The position numbers and the translations under genes are program-made. Shown piece after piece: positions 1 to 10,973 of a DNA stretch of 60,000 nt. The stretch's first letter is position 1. Every line of letters starts with the position of its first letter. Under the pieces are notes generated by a model. It was not told the DNA's origin. It saw only the letters and a list, made by a program, of their open reading frames with translations, and made no database searches. This stretch comes from Polytrichum commune (taxonomy: Eukaryota > Streptophyta > Polytrichopsida > Polytrichales > Polytrichaceae): contig OX485806.1 in the NCBI GenBank assembly GCA_950295325.1, positions 51,457,169 to 51,517,168 on the forward strand, given 5' to 3'.

Positions 1-1003
1 TTCCTTATTTCCACCCTTCTTACATTCAAAGCTCACACTCCTACATTATCCTTCAAATTCTAGGAGTAAGCCTTACACATTGCGGCTCACTCTTCACTAC
101 TCCCTCCCTAATTCCTAGTTTAACTCCCTCCTATCACCACATTGATGGAATCAACCTAAGGGAACCCCCTATCAGTCTCGACCGGGACCCATCAACTAAT
201 TATGGGTTCGGTAGCCCAGCCGGTAAACTACGCTGTCCACCCTCAAAGACTGCCCGTCAACACCCGTCAGCTGGCATTGTAGTCCTTCGGCCACCTTTGG
301 CGGTTGTTGCTCACTAACTGAGCCGCGGTTGAACCCCCCTGGCCGCAGCTCAGAGAGCTCCCTTCACCTTGAATCTGAATCCTCTTGGCGCATTCCTCAC
401 ATTTCGCATGAATCCTCCTGGCCGCAGCTCAAAGAGCTCCCTTCTTCCTGAATATGAATCCTCTTGGCCGCATTCTTCACATTTCGCATGAATCCTCCTG
501 GCCGCAACTCAGAGAGCTCCCTTCCTCCTGAATTTGAATCCTCTTGGCCGCATTCTTCACATTTCGCATGAATCCTCCTGGATGCAGCTCAGAGAGCTCC
601 CTTCCTCGTTGTAAAACCACACACCCCCCCTCCTTTGATCCGAGGTTTAAGAACCTGATCTGTTTTCGAAGAGGGAGGCCCTCTCCCCACCTTACCAGGA
701 GCCCCTTCCTTTGTATTCCACCAACCTCAAAGCCCAAAATGAACATTAAAACTGGCCTAAGCCTTAAACCTAATTTAATCCCAACACCTACACGAGGTAC
801 CTCATCCCCATAGTTAACCTCCACCATCCCACTTCCTAAACATAAATCCTAATGAATCATTTTCCAATACTTAAACCAGTCTAGGTCCTAACACCAGAGT
901 CTCACTCTTTTTATCTTTTTGAAGGATTGCACGACATTAAATTCTAAGTACTAACACTCCCTTGAGGTTAAGGCCACATGTGGGCACTATTTCTGGGCTT
1001 ACA
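1..1003 (-). repeat. E1 3' LTR, partial (cut by window edge)
   Basis: In element sense the LTR starts TGTAAGCCC at 1003 and runs left beyond the window. The first ~35 nt resemble the start of the solo LTR at 36959 (shared AGTGCCCACATGTG). It directly follows the integrase C-terminal remnant. The 5' LTR is about 1.35 kb, so some 350 bp should lie outside. ORFs here (for example 477-827) are chance frames. Confidence 0.8.
335..615. repeat. 80-bp tandem repeat inside E1 LTR, about 3.5-4 copies
   Basis: The GGCCGCAGCTCAGAGAGCTCCC module recurs at 341, 420, 500 and 580 (the last as GGATGCAGCTC), each followed by GAATCCTCTTGGCCGCATTC and TTTCGCATGAATCC. The period is 79-80 bp. Confidence 0.9.
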
Positions 1004-1069
1004 TAATTGGCGACCATCAGGGGATGAATCCCAAGGACTCTTGTTCCGCATGCAAGTTGTAAATTCAAG

Positions 1070-2011
1070 CTCGATACTCCTTGCACCGACTCCCCGCCGT
1101 GTGTGTCGGGAAGCTCTCCCCATTTAATGTTTCCAATTACAATGAGTTGTTTGGGAAGGATTCCCGAACAAGATAAAGCCCCAACCAAACTGCATCAAAC
1201 TTACCTGGGAAGTCAAGCTTCCTAGCATCCTGAATCATTACCATCATACCTGGCATTAGTGCCCTCTTCTTGTGTCGTTTGTCGAAGGTGATCTTCCTTT
1301 ACCTTTGGATGGCCTCGATGTGTTGAGCGCTTATCCTTCTTCTCTCGTCAAGCTCCTCCAATGTTGTCAGTCCATTCCTTAATGACTGACTATCCGTGAG
1401 ACGTGTCTACACAGCTATTCGTAGGGATTTCACCTCGAATTTGATGGGCAATGTAGCTTCCAACCCATACACTAAAGAGAATGGCGTTGCTTGTGTTGTT
1501 ACCTTGAAGATTGTACGATACGCCCATAATGCCGATGTTAACTTGACGTCCCAATCCCTCTTCGAATCCAGTACGGTTTTTTGAAGGATGCTGACCAAGA
1601 TCCCGTTTTAAATCTAGCTGTCAGCTCTTGAAACATCTCGTTCAGAAAATGGGTGCCCCTATCGTTAACCAGAATCTTGAGGCAGCCGAACCTCGAGATG
1701 ATGTTCTCATACATAAAGGTGGCGGCATTGGCGGCTGTGTTCGTCTTCACAGCCTTGGCTTTTGCCCACTTAGTCAAGTATTCAGTTGCAACTATAATGT
1801 AAGCCATACCCTTGGAAGAATGGGGGTGAACATCACCAACATAATTGATTCCCCACTTCTTAAAGGGGACTAGAGGTAAGGATACATGAAGAGGCATCTC
1901 CATGCGGAGATCATTCCTTGGATACCTCTGGCAAACATCACACTTCTTGATATATTCTTTAGCATTCTTGAACAAGTCTGGCCAAAAGTAACCTGCTCTA
2001 AGTACCCTTTA
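1070..2011 (-). pseudogene. E1 integrase (pol C-terminal part), broken
   Basis: This is a retroviral-type integrase, which joins element DNA ends to the host chromosome. The N-terminal zinc motif is split by one in-frame TAA (2009-2011): its histidines lie in the upstream frame (CHDNVCGGHFS, near 2040) and its cysteines in KKCDVCQR (near 1930). The core shows the first aspartate in INYVGDVHPHS and the second in LVNDRGTHFLNE. The segment that should carry the catalytic glutamate is missing: the frame goes from LTARF (about 1615) almost directly to SILQKTVLDSKRDWDVKL, consistent with a deletion of some tens of codons. A GPY/F-like module (KLDFPGKFDAVWLG) lies near 1170-1210, just before the 3' LTR. 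The zinc motif, two aspartates and GPY/F order make the family secure; function is lost. Confidence 0.88.
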
Positions 2012-2839
2012 TCTAGTGAGCAATCTTGAGAAATGCCCACCACATACATTATCGTGACAAGCTGCCAATATAAAGGGCGGCTCAATCTCGGATATACAAC
2101 GCCGGAGGATTCCATCCATTCCCCTCCTGAACAATCTATGGCCTATCACGGTGTAGTGCCGACTATTGACCATAACCTTCCTCCTCTCCTCCTTTGTCTT
2201 ATCTCCGATTAACTGTTGGGTAGTGAGAAACTCCACGATGCCTGAGTACCAATCCGCCCTAGCCGTCACCAAAAAGAGATTGTCGTCCACTGGACTGTAT
2301 CCCGCCTCATTAGACAACCTTGACAAATGGTCAGCTTGCAAGTGCATACGCCCAGGTTTATACTCCACAGTGTAGTCGAACTCCTTCAAGAGTAGAACCC
2401 ATTTAGCCAACCTACCACTCAACTCCGCCTTGTTGATCAAGAATTTAATCGCCATGTGATCAACGAAGAAAACTACTGGATAACACATAAGGTAATGTCG
2501 AAATTTCTTGACTAAGAAGATCATGGCTAAGCACTCCCTCTCAGTGCTAGAATAGTTTCTCTCTATCGGTATCAACTGTCGCCTCGCAAACGCCACTGGT
2601 TGATTCTTCTCATTTTCTCCTGTCGCTAGACATAATGCACTACCTACAGCTACTGAGCTAGCATCACTAAACACATGAAACGGTTTTTCCCAGTTCGGTG
2701 GCACCAACACTAGATAGGTGCTCAACTTATCCCTCAACTCCTCAAATGCCCTTTGGCAAACCTCTGTCCACTCAAACCTACAATCTTTCCTAAGCAATTG
2801 AGTAATGGAAACAATTATCTTAGAATAAGTTGGAATCAA
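2009..2839 (-). pseudogene. E1 RNase H domain of pol
   Basis: An open 276-codon stretch encodes the RT connection end and RNase H, which degrades the RNA strand of the RNA/DNA hybrid during reverse transcription. Visible residues are FHVFSDAS (first aspartate), YSSTERECLA (glutamate), VFFVDHMAIKFL (aspartate) and the DYTVEYKPGRMHLQADHLSRL tether typical of Ty3/gypsy. It continues in the same frame into the integrase after a single TAA. The upstream RT is in another frame, so a frameshift lies near 2840-2860. This is the best preserved part of E1 pol. Confidence 0.9.
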
Positions 2840-3490
2840 CTCTCTATATCAACCCACAGTCCTAACAACTTGGCTATTTCTCTAGCATTTGTAGGAGTCG
2901 GCAATCCATCTATCATAGCTATCTTTTCGGGATCAAGTTCTCTCCCCTTTTCACTCACAAGATAGCCCAATAACACTCCCTTTTGGACACCTAAGAATGT
3001 CTTGTCCGGATTCAAAGCCAGCTGCATTTTCCTACATCTAATAAAAGCCTCCCTAACACACTCTAAATGTGAGCTAGCACTTGACTGAGTGCTAAAATCA
3101 TCTACAAACACAGTCATAGACTTGTACAACAAGTCGGTAAAAATGTACATGACCAACATTTGGAATGTAGCATGAGCATTACATAAATCAAAAGGCATGA
3201 CCACCCAAACAAAGGTGCCCCACGGAGTGGTGAAGGCCGTCTTATGGATGTCTTGAAGAGCAATAGAAATTTGATTGTAGCCCGCATAGCCATCCATGAA
3301 CGTGTATCTTGCATGACCACCTACCTCCTCCAACAATAGTGTGATGAATGGCAACGGAAAATGATCTTTTTATATGCACGCATTCAACTTCCGAAAATTT
3401 ATACGCACCCTCAAGTTTCCATTCTTTTCCTTTACCAAAACCACTGGAGATACCCAATCTGTAATCTCCACCGGCTTAATAAACCCGGCC
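2840..3490 (-). pseudogene. E1 reverse transcriptase core
   Basis: RT copies element RNA into DNA. The frame shows LRVRINFRKLNACI (motif near 3390), FMDGYAGYNQI (catalytic aspartate region), TAFTTPWGTFVWVVMPFDLCNAHATFQ, then VFVDDFS, the YxDD active-site equivalent with FVDD, and the LLGYLVSEKGRELDPEKI thumb region. Stops occur near 3371, 3495 and 3524. It shares its frame with the 3526-4011 stretch upstream and loses frame to RNase H near 2850. FVDD in place of YVDD or YLDD is within what gypsy RTs show. Confidence 0.9.
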
Positions 3491-3525
3491 TTCAACAATC
3501 TCTCTCATTCCGCCTTAACCAACAA

Positions 3526-4148
3526 TTATAACTGTGGGTTCATTCTTTTCTCCTTTTGTCTAATTGGCCTAGCACCCGGAATCAAAGGAACGCGATGCTC
3601 CACCATCTCTCTTGGGATCCCCTTAAGCTCATCATACGACCACGCAAAGGTGTCACTAAATTCATCCACCAACTCGCTATATTCCTGGATTTCCTTCTCA
3701 TCCAACTTAGACCCCATCTTCATTTGTCTCACCTTTCCAGTCCGTGTTGTCACATCCACATACTTCCAATCCGTTTCCGACACATGAATTTGTTCATCCT
3801 TTTTCCTATACCAATCCGGAGGAATCTTAGGATAATCCTTGACATCTTGTCCGACCATTATGCCCATCGACGTAGTTTTGAAGTGCAGAGGTTCCTCCAA
3901 CCTTGCGGCTTCCACAATAGCCTCCTCATCCTGAGTTCCATCAACATGTACTAAACTAACGTCACTCTCCTCCACATCATCTACCCAAGATGTCAACCCC
4001 TTAAAATCCATTCCTCCTCTATGAGCACTTCACATGGCTCCAACAAGGAATATTCTTCACCCCTCAAACTAATAATCTCCTCGTTCAAATATGCATGGTG
4101 AGACGTGACCATCACATCAAACTCCGACTCGTGATAATCTCTCAACCA
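3526..4148 (-). pseudogene. E1 pol linker between protease and RT
   Basis: The open frame 3526-4011 carries DYPKIPPDWYRKK and ELVDEFSDTFAWSYDELKGIPREMVEHRVPL, the usual segment just ahead of the Ty3/gypsy RT fingers. A further stretch to 4148 reads HESEFDVMVTSHHAYLNEEI in a neighbouring frame, implying a one-base shift at about 4011. The same linker recurs in E3 at 35,800-36,010, which supports its assignment. Confidence 0.8.
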
Positions 4149-4991
4149 CTATACATATTTCTCATCATCCCCATAATGATAGAAACTAAGACCTAAGCCA
4201 CCCAATCCTGAATCTATGATTTTCCCATGACCATCCGAGTGGACCACTCCTACCAATGCCTCACCATCATTGTCGTCTTCTTTATCATCAAGTTCATCCT
4301 CCGAGGATGAGGCAATCTTTTTTCTCACCCAACCACCTAATGACCCTATTGAAACCTTGATCCTATTATCCTTAGGACCATAAATAATGGAAGGCTTGGT
4401 TCCTCCCCAGTCTACTATAGCATCCGACATTCTCAACCATGGCATACCTAATAAGATGAGAAATATATCTTTGTTAGAATGCATTTTGATGACATGAAAG
4501 GTGACCACGTACTTTTCACCTCCGATGCTAATCCTACAATCCTTAATCATTCCCAAAGGCACGGCTGGAATTTGATTCGCCATGTTGATGATGAAAGGTG
4601 AAGGACTCGTAAGACTAAGACCCAACCTCTTCATGGTGTGCTCCGGCAAGATGTTTAGACCACTACCTCCATCCACTAGCACATTCGGGACCACTTTGTC
4701 CACTACCACAACTTCAATTTCAATTGCCTTGACATCACGCCTTCCTCCTTGCAATTGAATTCTAGCGGCCACCCTAGTCTTCACCTTCCTAGTCCTTCTA
4801 TTCACCGACATTCCTTCCTTGAGAGTCTTATGAGCCATGGGTGATATCTCCAACAACTGTCCTAAGGTAATGTTGGCCTTAAGTGAGCTAAGATCGGCCC
4901 ATAAATCATAGCCATTAGGCTTCTTCACCTTTGCATTGCCAACACCATCAGATTCATCCAAAAGAATTTCTGGTCCTTCCCATTCTCCCAT
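4149..4991 (-). pseudogene. E1 aspartic protease region
   Basis: This 280-codon open frame contains a retropepsin-like domain: PNVLVDGGSGLNILPEH holds the catalytic aspartate (DGGSG in place of the common DSGA or DTGA), and LILLGMPWLRMSDAIVDW is the second conserved block. A basic stretch precedes it, and a run rich in Asp and Glu (SSSEDELDDKEDDNDGEA) follows. It would process Gag and Pol. It is out of frame with both gag and RT, so it is counted as a broken pol part although the domain itself is uninterrupted. Confidence 0.85.
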
Positions 4992-5146
4992 CTCATTACC
5001 CTCTAAATCATGAATGATGTTAGGCCTCTCCCTATCTTGGAGAATGACATTCTCCCTCTCTAGTGCCTCAGTGGCTCTTCTAGCTCTCCTGACAATAGAA
5101 GAGTTTTTCCCGAAGAATTATCCTCCGGTGCCTCTACTTCTTCCTC

Positions 5147-6007
5147 CTATGGAAGACTTCCTCTCGTAGCCCTAGTGATAACCGCCAATGCCGGTGCCTC
5201 ATGAGTGACCTCATCATCTAAATTCCTCAACTCATAGGTGATAGCATTGGTGTGTGGAGGCCATTGACTTTGTTCCTCGCCAACACCCATTTGAAAAGGA
5301 ATAGACTCATCATGATGTGACTCCACTACACCCTCCGTGAACTTGACATCCTGAGAATTGGACGGACCTGGATCCGTGGGAGGAGCTTGCCTCCTATTGT
5401 TGAAATTCTGTGGGACCCCTTGCCTATTCTGAATTGGAATGTATCCGCTCGTCGTTTGCAATCCCGCCGGAGGATGAAAATTTTGTCTTGCATTCCCATG
5501 GTCATAATACAAGTTCGGTGGTCTAAGCTCATTCGGTGGTCCACCTTGTGGCCTAGCTCCCCTCATATTGTCTCTAGCTTGTTGTTGTGGATTGGCCACC
5601 GGGTTGGGCATGATAATGATCTTATCCGGTTGACGACACTCGTCTGAAAGATGGTTTCCCCCACAATTGCTACAACCATAACCTTATCATTCGGACCAAC
5701 ATTGACCTTGTGCATGTCATCTTCCACAAAAAGGATGGAACTCCTTCCTCTTCACATTTTGACCACCTTGACATCTAGGAGGAGGTCCTCTATTGCTACC
5801 CTGTCTATACCGAATTTGTCCTTGACCCCTTTTATTTTGTGGAGGTGGACCACCATTTATTCTTTAATCCCGGTTTTGTCCACTCCTACAAAACTGACGA
5901 ATGTAACCCGGTTGGCCATACTGAACACACCACAATCCCGAAGCATGCCTACCCGACTCAAATTGAGGAGGATGACCATGTTGTTGCCTCCTAACCATCA
6001 ATGACAT
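5147..6007 (-). pseudogene. E1 gag C-terminal part with decayed zinc knuckles
   Basis: The minus-strand frames are rich in Pro, Gln, Asn and Gly, as in nucleocapsid tails. A first knuckle near 5890-5945 is decayed: CVQYGQPGYIRQFC, with Tyr where the second Cys and the His should be. A second, CSNCGGNHLSDEC (about 5650-5685), keeps CX2CX3HX4C. The 5147-5611 stretch is open; stops lie between 5612 and 6007. E2 carries the same two-knuckle layout with an intact first knuckle. Confidence 0.75.
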
Positions 6008-7000
6008 CTAATCCGTAAGGCTTTGCATTTGTTTAATCATGGCCTCTTGAAATCCCAACTGACTAGCACCCAACCTCTTCTCCACTTCCTCAAGATGAGG
6101 ATCTACTTTAGGGGCCGGTAATGCTAGAAGTGGTGTCGGTTCCCTAACCGTTAAAGGACGTGGACCCACGTCAATGAGAGCGTATGGGGCTTGACTCCCA
6201 TACTTACCTGGCTCTCCCTCTACCACTGTCGGTCGAATGGGGATGAATTGAGGGATCAATTTATCCTCCCTTTTCGACAACCTCTCATGATCCCTGTCCA
6301 AATTCTCCATCTCTCTAGCCGCCCTCTTAGCATCCGCCAAAGTCTGAGGGTTCCTCTCAAGAACACCTCTAATTATTCCCGACTTAAAAAAACCTTGAAT
6401 GAAGAATTGTTTTAGTGTGTCATCATTGAGCATGGTGCCTACGAATCGTATACACACTAAATCAAACCTCCTAATGTAAGCCAAAATCTCTTCTTCCCTT
6501 CCTTGCTTCAATTAAGCCAATGCCTTCAAAGCCATGCTTTGGCCGACCTCCGGCCTAAATTCATTCAAAAACTCCCTTTGCAATTGCTCCCATTTTCCAA
6601 AATGTCCCTCGGCATGGTCTTTATACCACTCATAAGCCTCACCCTCTAGAGTGGTGGAAAACCAAACCAACCAATATCCTGGATTAGTTACAAGAGAACT
6701 AGCCAACCTCTCAATGTACCTCTCCATGTGCCTAGATGGATCCTCATCTTTACCTCCATAAAACTTAGGGAGGTGGGATGGCATGTCCACCGTCGCTAAA
6801 TTTTGTGGAACCACAATTGGTAGACCTCTCAGTATAACCAATGGGTCAATGGGATCAACAGGGGGTATGGGCGGGTCTCCGCCTCCCTCCTGAGCCATGG
6901 TAACCGGTGTATCCACTCCTATGTCCTTATCAATTTCTATTGGAATGCCTTCCCTAAGTGTATCAGTCTCCGATGGTGTCTCGTCGCTCAACTTTCTCAA
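6008..7000 (-). pseudogene. E1 gag capsid-like domain, one in-frame stop
   Basis: Two contiguous frames (6512-7000 and 6008-6511) are in phase and separated only by a TAA at 6512-6514. Together they show the retrotransposon gag pattern: HLPKFYGGKDEDPSRHMERY, WFSTTLEGEAYEWYKDH, FLNEFRPEVGQ, ILAYIRRFDLVCIRFVG and FIQGFFKSGII. Gag forms the virus-like particle. The matching E2 segment has no stop here, so the E1 stop is probably a point change. The start is taken at the ATG at 7000. Confidence 0.88.
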
Positions 7001-8010
7001 GTTGAACCTCTACTTTTACTGTTCATAACAATGGGCTAATACTAGGCTCCACATTCAAGCAACTTTCTAATCCAACTTCAACTTCTTCCACAACTTCACT
7101 AATCCTAGTTAATCTCCTTCTACGTGTAAATTTGTCTACTCCTAATTCCAACCTTGTTTTTTGAGATCGAGTCTTAGCTTGCATTCCCCAAGGAATCGAT
7201 CAACCCTCACTTGACCATACCCCTCGCTACCTTCACTCATTAATGTCTTCACTTCCTTTGGTGTGGTTTAAAATTGAGGAGGTCAGGGAAGAGAACCTGC
7301 AAGCCTACTTAAGTGAAAATCCCAAACAGGGAACATGCATGTTCATAACAATTCTCAGTCAAGCCAGAGAATCATCTCCGCACTCTTCCTCAAATTGGCA
7401 CTCACCACAATACCGATAGTAATTGGCTGACCTTCACCATGCACCACATCAAAGACTGAGGCATCACCTTCTCGTCTCCAACATGACGCGATGACTAGGA
7501 ATTACCCTCTACAATAGATAACGTCAAAGACAAATACTAAAATCCTTCTTTAATTAATTAGTAATTTCACTTTGAAGAATGTCATACCTCAAGCAATTCG
7601 CTTCCTTCTGCACGTCAGCACTCACTTTCGACTGTGACTCAATGTGATATGAACACAACAACTCTAAACTAACACTTCTAATCTACACATCAAATTCAGA
7701 CTCCCCTAACTTGGAGACTCACCCAAAGGTGAGTGTCAAAGTTGACTATTCCTAAAATTAATTATCCCTCTAAGATTAAGTGAACTGATGCCATTCTCAA
7801 GAAAGTTTAAGACATTACCTCAAGTTGCGTTCCTTCCTCAAAATAAAATGCATAATTGAAAATGCAATTCATTCCAAGGAAAGAATTGAAATACCACTAA
7901 TCTAGAAAACATAAAAACTCAAAAACCAAGGTGAACACTTACCACGCACCAAGTGCTCCTTCTTTTCTCTCAAGTTTGGGCCTCCAAGTCTTGATCCTCT
8001 AATCCCGCTT
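7001..8010 (-). other. E1 untranslated leader
   Basis: No gene was recognised between the primer-binding site and the gag start. About 500 bp (roughly 7520-8010) are repeated at 9388-9910 with moderate divergence, which identifies the second copy as the leader of a related element. Confidence 0.7.
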
Positions 8011-8030
8011 CACTCCCAGCGGACGTACCA
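8011..8030 (-). promoter_or_regulatory. E1 primer-binding site, tRNA-Gly-like
   Basis: The minus strand reads TGGTACGTCCGCTGGGAGTG starting 4 nt after the LTR end. Equivalent sites in E1b and E2 read TGGTGCGTCC. The consensus fits the 3' end of a plant tRNA-Gly of the GCGTCTG...CAGACGCA type with few mismatches; that tRNA is recalled from memory, not looked up. Confidence 0.6.
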
Positions 8031-8034
8031 TTTA

Positions 8035-9387
8035 TGTGAGTACCAAACCTTCACCCTTATGCGTCCTAGTCCAGATGAAGGTTCAGGACTCACCAGTGAA
8101 TTTTCAACCCTAGTTGCGGGTGCCAATTTACCACATGTGACCACGACACAAATAAAAACGCACACACAACTTTACTGCATTGGTTTTATTTAAAATAACA
8201 AGTATTAACAAATGATTTATATGAGTGGCCCCATCCCTAACCCTCTCTTCCTTAACTACCACAATTCCATCTTAAATCCTTAGACTTCTTCTTTGCTTAA
8301 GCCCTGGATCCAACCGGCAGCCAACAGTCATTCGATTGGCTGCTCCTTGTTGCAAGCCGTCAGCCCGTCAACTTTGGGGTATGAATCCATGTTAATATCC
8401 TGCCACAGTGGCCAACTGCCTCTGTACTTCCAACCGGCAGCAGCTGGCTTGAACCCCTGTGCACCCTCTCAGTCCCTGAAGTCTTACCCCCCAGCTGCAT
8501 TTGAACAAGCTGGTCCTTGCCGGACTGCCAAGCATTCACTCTGCCACCCGATTCCGGTGTGCAATGCCCTTCGCCGCCCTTAATCCATCTTCCCCAAAAC
8601 CCAGCCTCTTCGTGCTAGATTACAATGCCCATTTCCCAAAGAGATCTGACCTTCCTCGGGATCTTTTCCTGTTAATGTAGCAAATCTCCCTTTATAATCC
8701 TCGCATTCTCTTCTCCTTACTGAAATCTTACAATCCTCTCTTGGAATTGTCAGGTTGCTCCCAGTCAATCCACACTCCCTTAGAACAATCTTGAAGCAGC
8801 CTGCTACCTATGCAATGTGCACAAGCATTCAATCCTCAACCTCCTTCACCCCTCTGCCGCATTCAATTCCCCTTCACATTCAATCTGTAGCCACATTTTT
8901 ATCCTCAGCGACCCTCAATCCTCAGCCGCAATTCCATCTTCAGCCTCATTCAATCTGTCCTTGTAAGAATTCCCCTGCCGCATTCCAGCAGCTGTTTTTC
9001 GCTGCCTATTCTCCATAGCCGCACCGAGACGTCGAGAGAAAAAAAGAGGAGAGCGGCCTAGGGGCTTCTCCCTGGTCCCGGTCTGAAAATTGTTAGGGGT
9101 GCGGTGCACCCCCTTCTTAATCAAACACTCGTTAAGCCTAAACCAAACTGGGTTGAACCCAACCTCCTAACTAACTTCCTACCTACCACCACAATTTAGC
9201 CCTTCCTTCCTACTACCTCGCTATGTCCGACTAATAACCCCCACCATTATAACTTAATGGTCTAAAAACCACACACACATGTTTTTCACTCTTTTGATGT
9301 TTTAATATGATCAATGCAAAGTCAAAACACAAGTCTTAATGAATTTTCAGGTTCAATAACCTGCGTGGGCCCGTTTTTGGGCTCACA
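8035..9387 (-). repeat. E1 5' LTR
   Basis: Plus-strand ends are TGTGAGTACC (8035) and GGGCTCACA (9387), giving TG...CA in element sense. It lies next to the primer-binding site and is homologous to the E1b LTR (compare 8035-8100 with 9936-10000). Length is 1353 bp. Open frames inside (8293-8583, 8755-9018) are low-complexity GC-rich chance frames. Confidence 0.88.
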
Positions 9388-9935
9388 TATGACAACAAAG
9401 ACAAGTACAAAAATCCTTCCTTAATTAATTAGCAATTTCACTTTGAAGGATGTCATACCTCAAACAATTCGTTTCCCCTTGCACATTAGCACTCACCCTT
9501 GACCGTGACTCAATGTGGCGTCGACACAACAACTCTAAACTAACAGTTCTAATTTATACATCAATTTCAAAATCCCCTAACTTGGAGACTCATCCAAAGG
9601 TGAGTGTCAAAGTTGACTCTTCCTAAAATTAATTATCCCTCTAAGATTTAGTGAGCTAATGCTCGCAAGATTAATGTTATGTCTTTATACCATTTCCAAG
9701 AAAGTTTAGAAAATTACCTTAAGCCGCACTCCCTCCTCAAGACAAAGTGCATAAATGAAATTGCAACTCATTCCAAGGAAAGAATTTGAAATTCCACTAC
9801 CCTAGCAATTGGAAAAAATCAAAACACTAAGTAAGATGCTTACCATTCTCCAAGTGCTCCTTCGTCTCTCACTAGTTCGTGCCTCCAAGTTTTGACTTCC
9901 TAAATCCGCTTCACTCCCTGTGGACGCACCATTTA
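9388..9935 (-). mobile_element. E1b leader and primer-binding site
   Basis: Positions 9388-9910 parallel the E1 leader at about 7520-8010. The primer site TGGTGCGTCCACAGGGAGTG lies at 9912-9931, with a short spacer before the LTR at 9936. The rest of E1b (gag, pol) would lie beyond E1, outside the window. Confidence 0.8.
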
Positions 9936-10022
9936 TGTCAGCCCTAAACCCCCACCTTTATTGCATCCTACTCCGGATGAGAATTAAGGCCAACATGAAC
10001 CTAATGGATGTGTCTAATTGGT
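9936..10022 (-). repeat. E1b LTR, part 1 (split by Mutator-like element)
   Basis: It begins TGTCAGCCCTAAACCCCCACC and matches the end of the E1-type solo LTR at 38,448-38,485. It stops at the 10-bp target duplication and resumes at 21,841. Confidence 0.85.
10013..10022. repeat. Target-site duplication of the Mutator-like element (left)
   Basis: TCTAATTGGT, identical to 21831-21840. Confidence 0.92.
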
Positions 10023-10070
10023 GGGAAAAACTATTTTGCGAGCGGTGAGCGGTGAACGGTGAGCGGTAAG
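10023..10070 (+). repeat. MULE left terminal inverted repeat with 7-bp units
   Basis: GGGAAAAACTATTTTGC is followed by four 7-bp units (GAGCGGT, GAGCGGT, GAACGGT, GAGCGGT) at 10040-10067, then AAGTTTTC. Confidence 0.92.
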
Positions 10071-10688
10071 TTTTCTAGAATATTGAAATTTTGTGTGGTG
10101 AAACATGCCCTATGACCGCGGTGTAGAGCTAACTTTTGAAATATTTATTGACAAATTTATTGACAAAAAAACCTATAACCGTGGTTGAGGAACCTATACT
10201 GTATTTGCTTGCACCTTCTCTTATAAGGTTTGTAGGTTGGGAATGGGTCCCGGATGGTTACAGGTTGTCATTTGAGGTGGACTAAGTCCCACTTGGAGAA
10301 GGCCTCGGATCCGAGGCCTCATGGCTGCGGTATCATTTCAGATTGGATATAAGGTTTGTAGATTGGGAATGGGTCTCAATGGTTACAGGTTGTCATTTGA
10401 GGTTGTCATTTGAACAAAAAACATAGGATGATGTCCGTATTTTATGCACAAGCCATTTTTGGGTTATGACATTCTTCTTCCATTCTATCTTTTGATTTTC
10501 TTATTCTTCCATTCTTCTTCCAGTCTATCTTCTTATTTTTTGTAATTCTAAAAAACGTATTGATATTCTATACTTATCATCTTTAATTTTTTGGTTTAGT
10601 TTTCCTTAGTCTTTGTTTCATGTTTTGATCTATATTTTTACAACTACATTTCTTTATGTTTTTTGGGTTTTGTTTTGAATTTTGTTAC
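10071..10688. other. MULE left subterminal region, no gene seen
   Basis: AT-rich sequence with an internal partial duplication: AAGGTTTGTAG..TTGGGAATGGGTC..GGTTACAGGTTGTCATTTGAGG occurs near 10228-10280 and again near 10352-10400. It may hold the promoter, but no element could be assigned. Confidence 0.5.
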
Positions 10689-10955
10689 ATGGATGATGCT
10701 ATGGTGGATAATGAGGTAGTTTACCTCTATGCCTTATTGAATAATAGAGTGCAAGGAGGGTTTAGGGTAAGAGTGTAAGAAGGCATTACAAAATATAATT
10801 CACTGTCTAAGGAAAACCATGAAGATTACCGCACTAAACGGACAATTAACAATCAAATGCAAAAATATATGAGCATTGCTAGTTTTAGGGTTATTGTCAA
10901 TTCTGGTGTAGAAGTGAGCATAGAGAGGTCAAGTGGCAATCAGCGGAGGGATTAG
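10689..10955 (+). pseudogene. Short coding-like frame, unknown
   Basis: From an ATG at 10689 a frame of about 88 codons carries one TAA (10776-10778) and ends just before the next ORF. The first part begins MDDAMVDNEVVYLYALLNN. It could be a decayed 5' exon of the transposase or another captured piece; no family was recognised. Confidence 0.3.
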
Positions 10956-10973
10956 GCAATAGACAGAAGAGCG

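Larger units (their letters stand above)
1..9387 (-). mobile_element. E1: Ty3/gypsy LTR retrotransposon, nearly full length, decayed
   Basis: Reading down the minus strand, the order is 5' LTR (8035-9387), 4-nt spacer, primer-binding site (8011-8030), leader, gag, protease, RT, RNase H, integrase, then the 3' LTR from 1003 leftward off the window. RNase H before integrase is the Ty3/gypsy order. The coding part carries several stops, at least two frameshifts and a small integrase deletion, so it cannot act autonomously. No chromodomain was seen after the integrase. The 5' LTR abuts a second copy of the same leader (9388 onward), so E1 seems to have inserted into a sister element, E1b. Confidence 0.9.

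Noticed and set aside
335-615. Regular 80-bp repeats looked array-like, as in CRISPR
   Set aside because: Whole units repeat with no unique spacers, inside a plant LTR.
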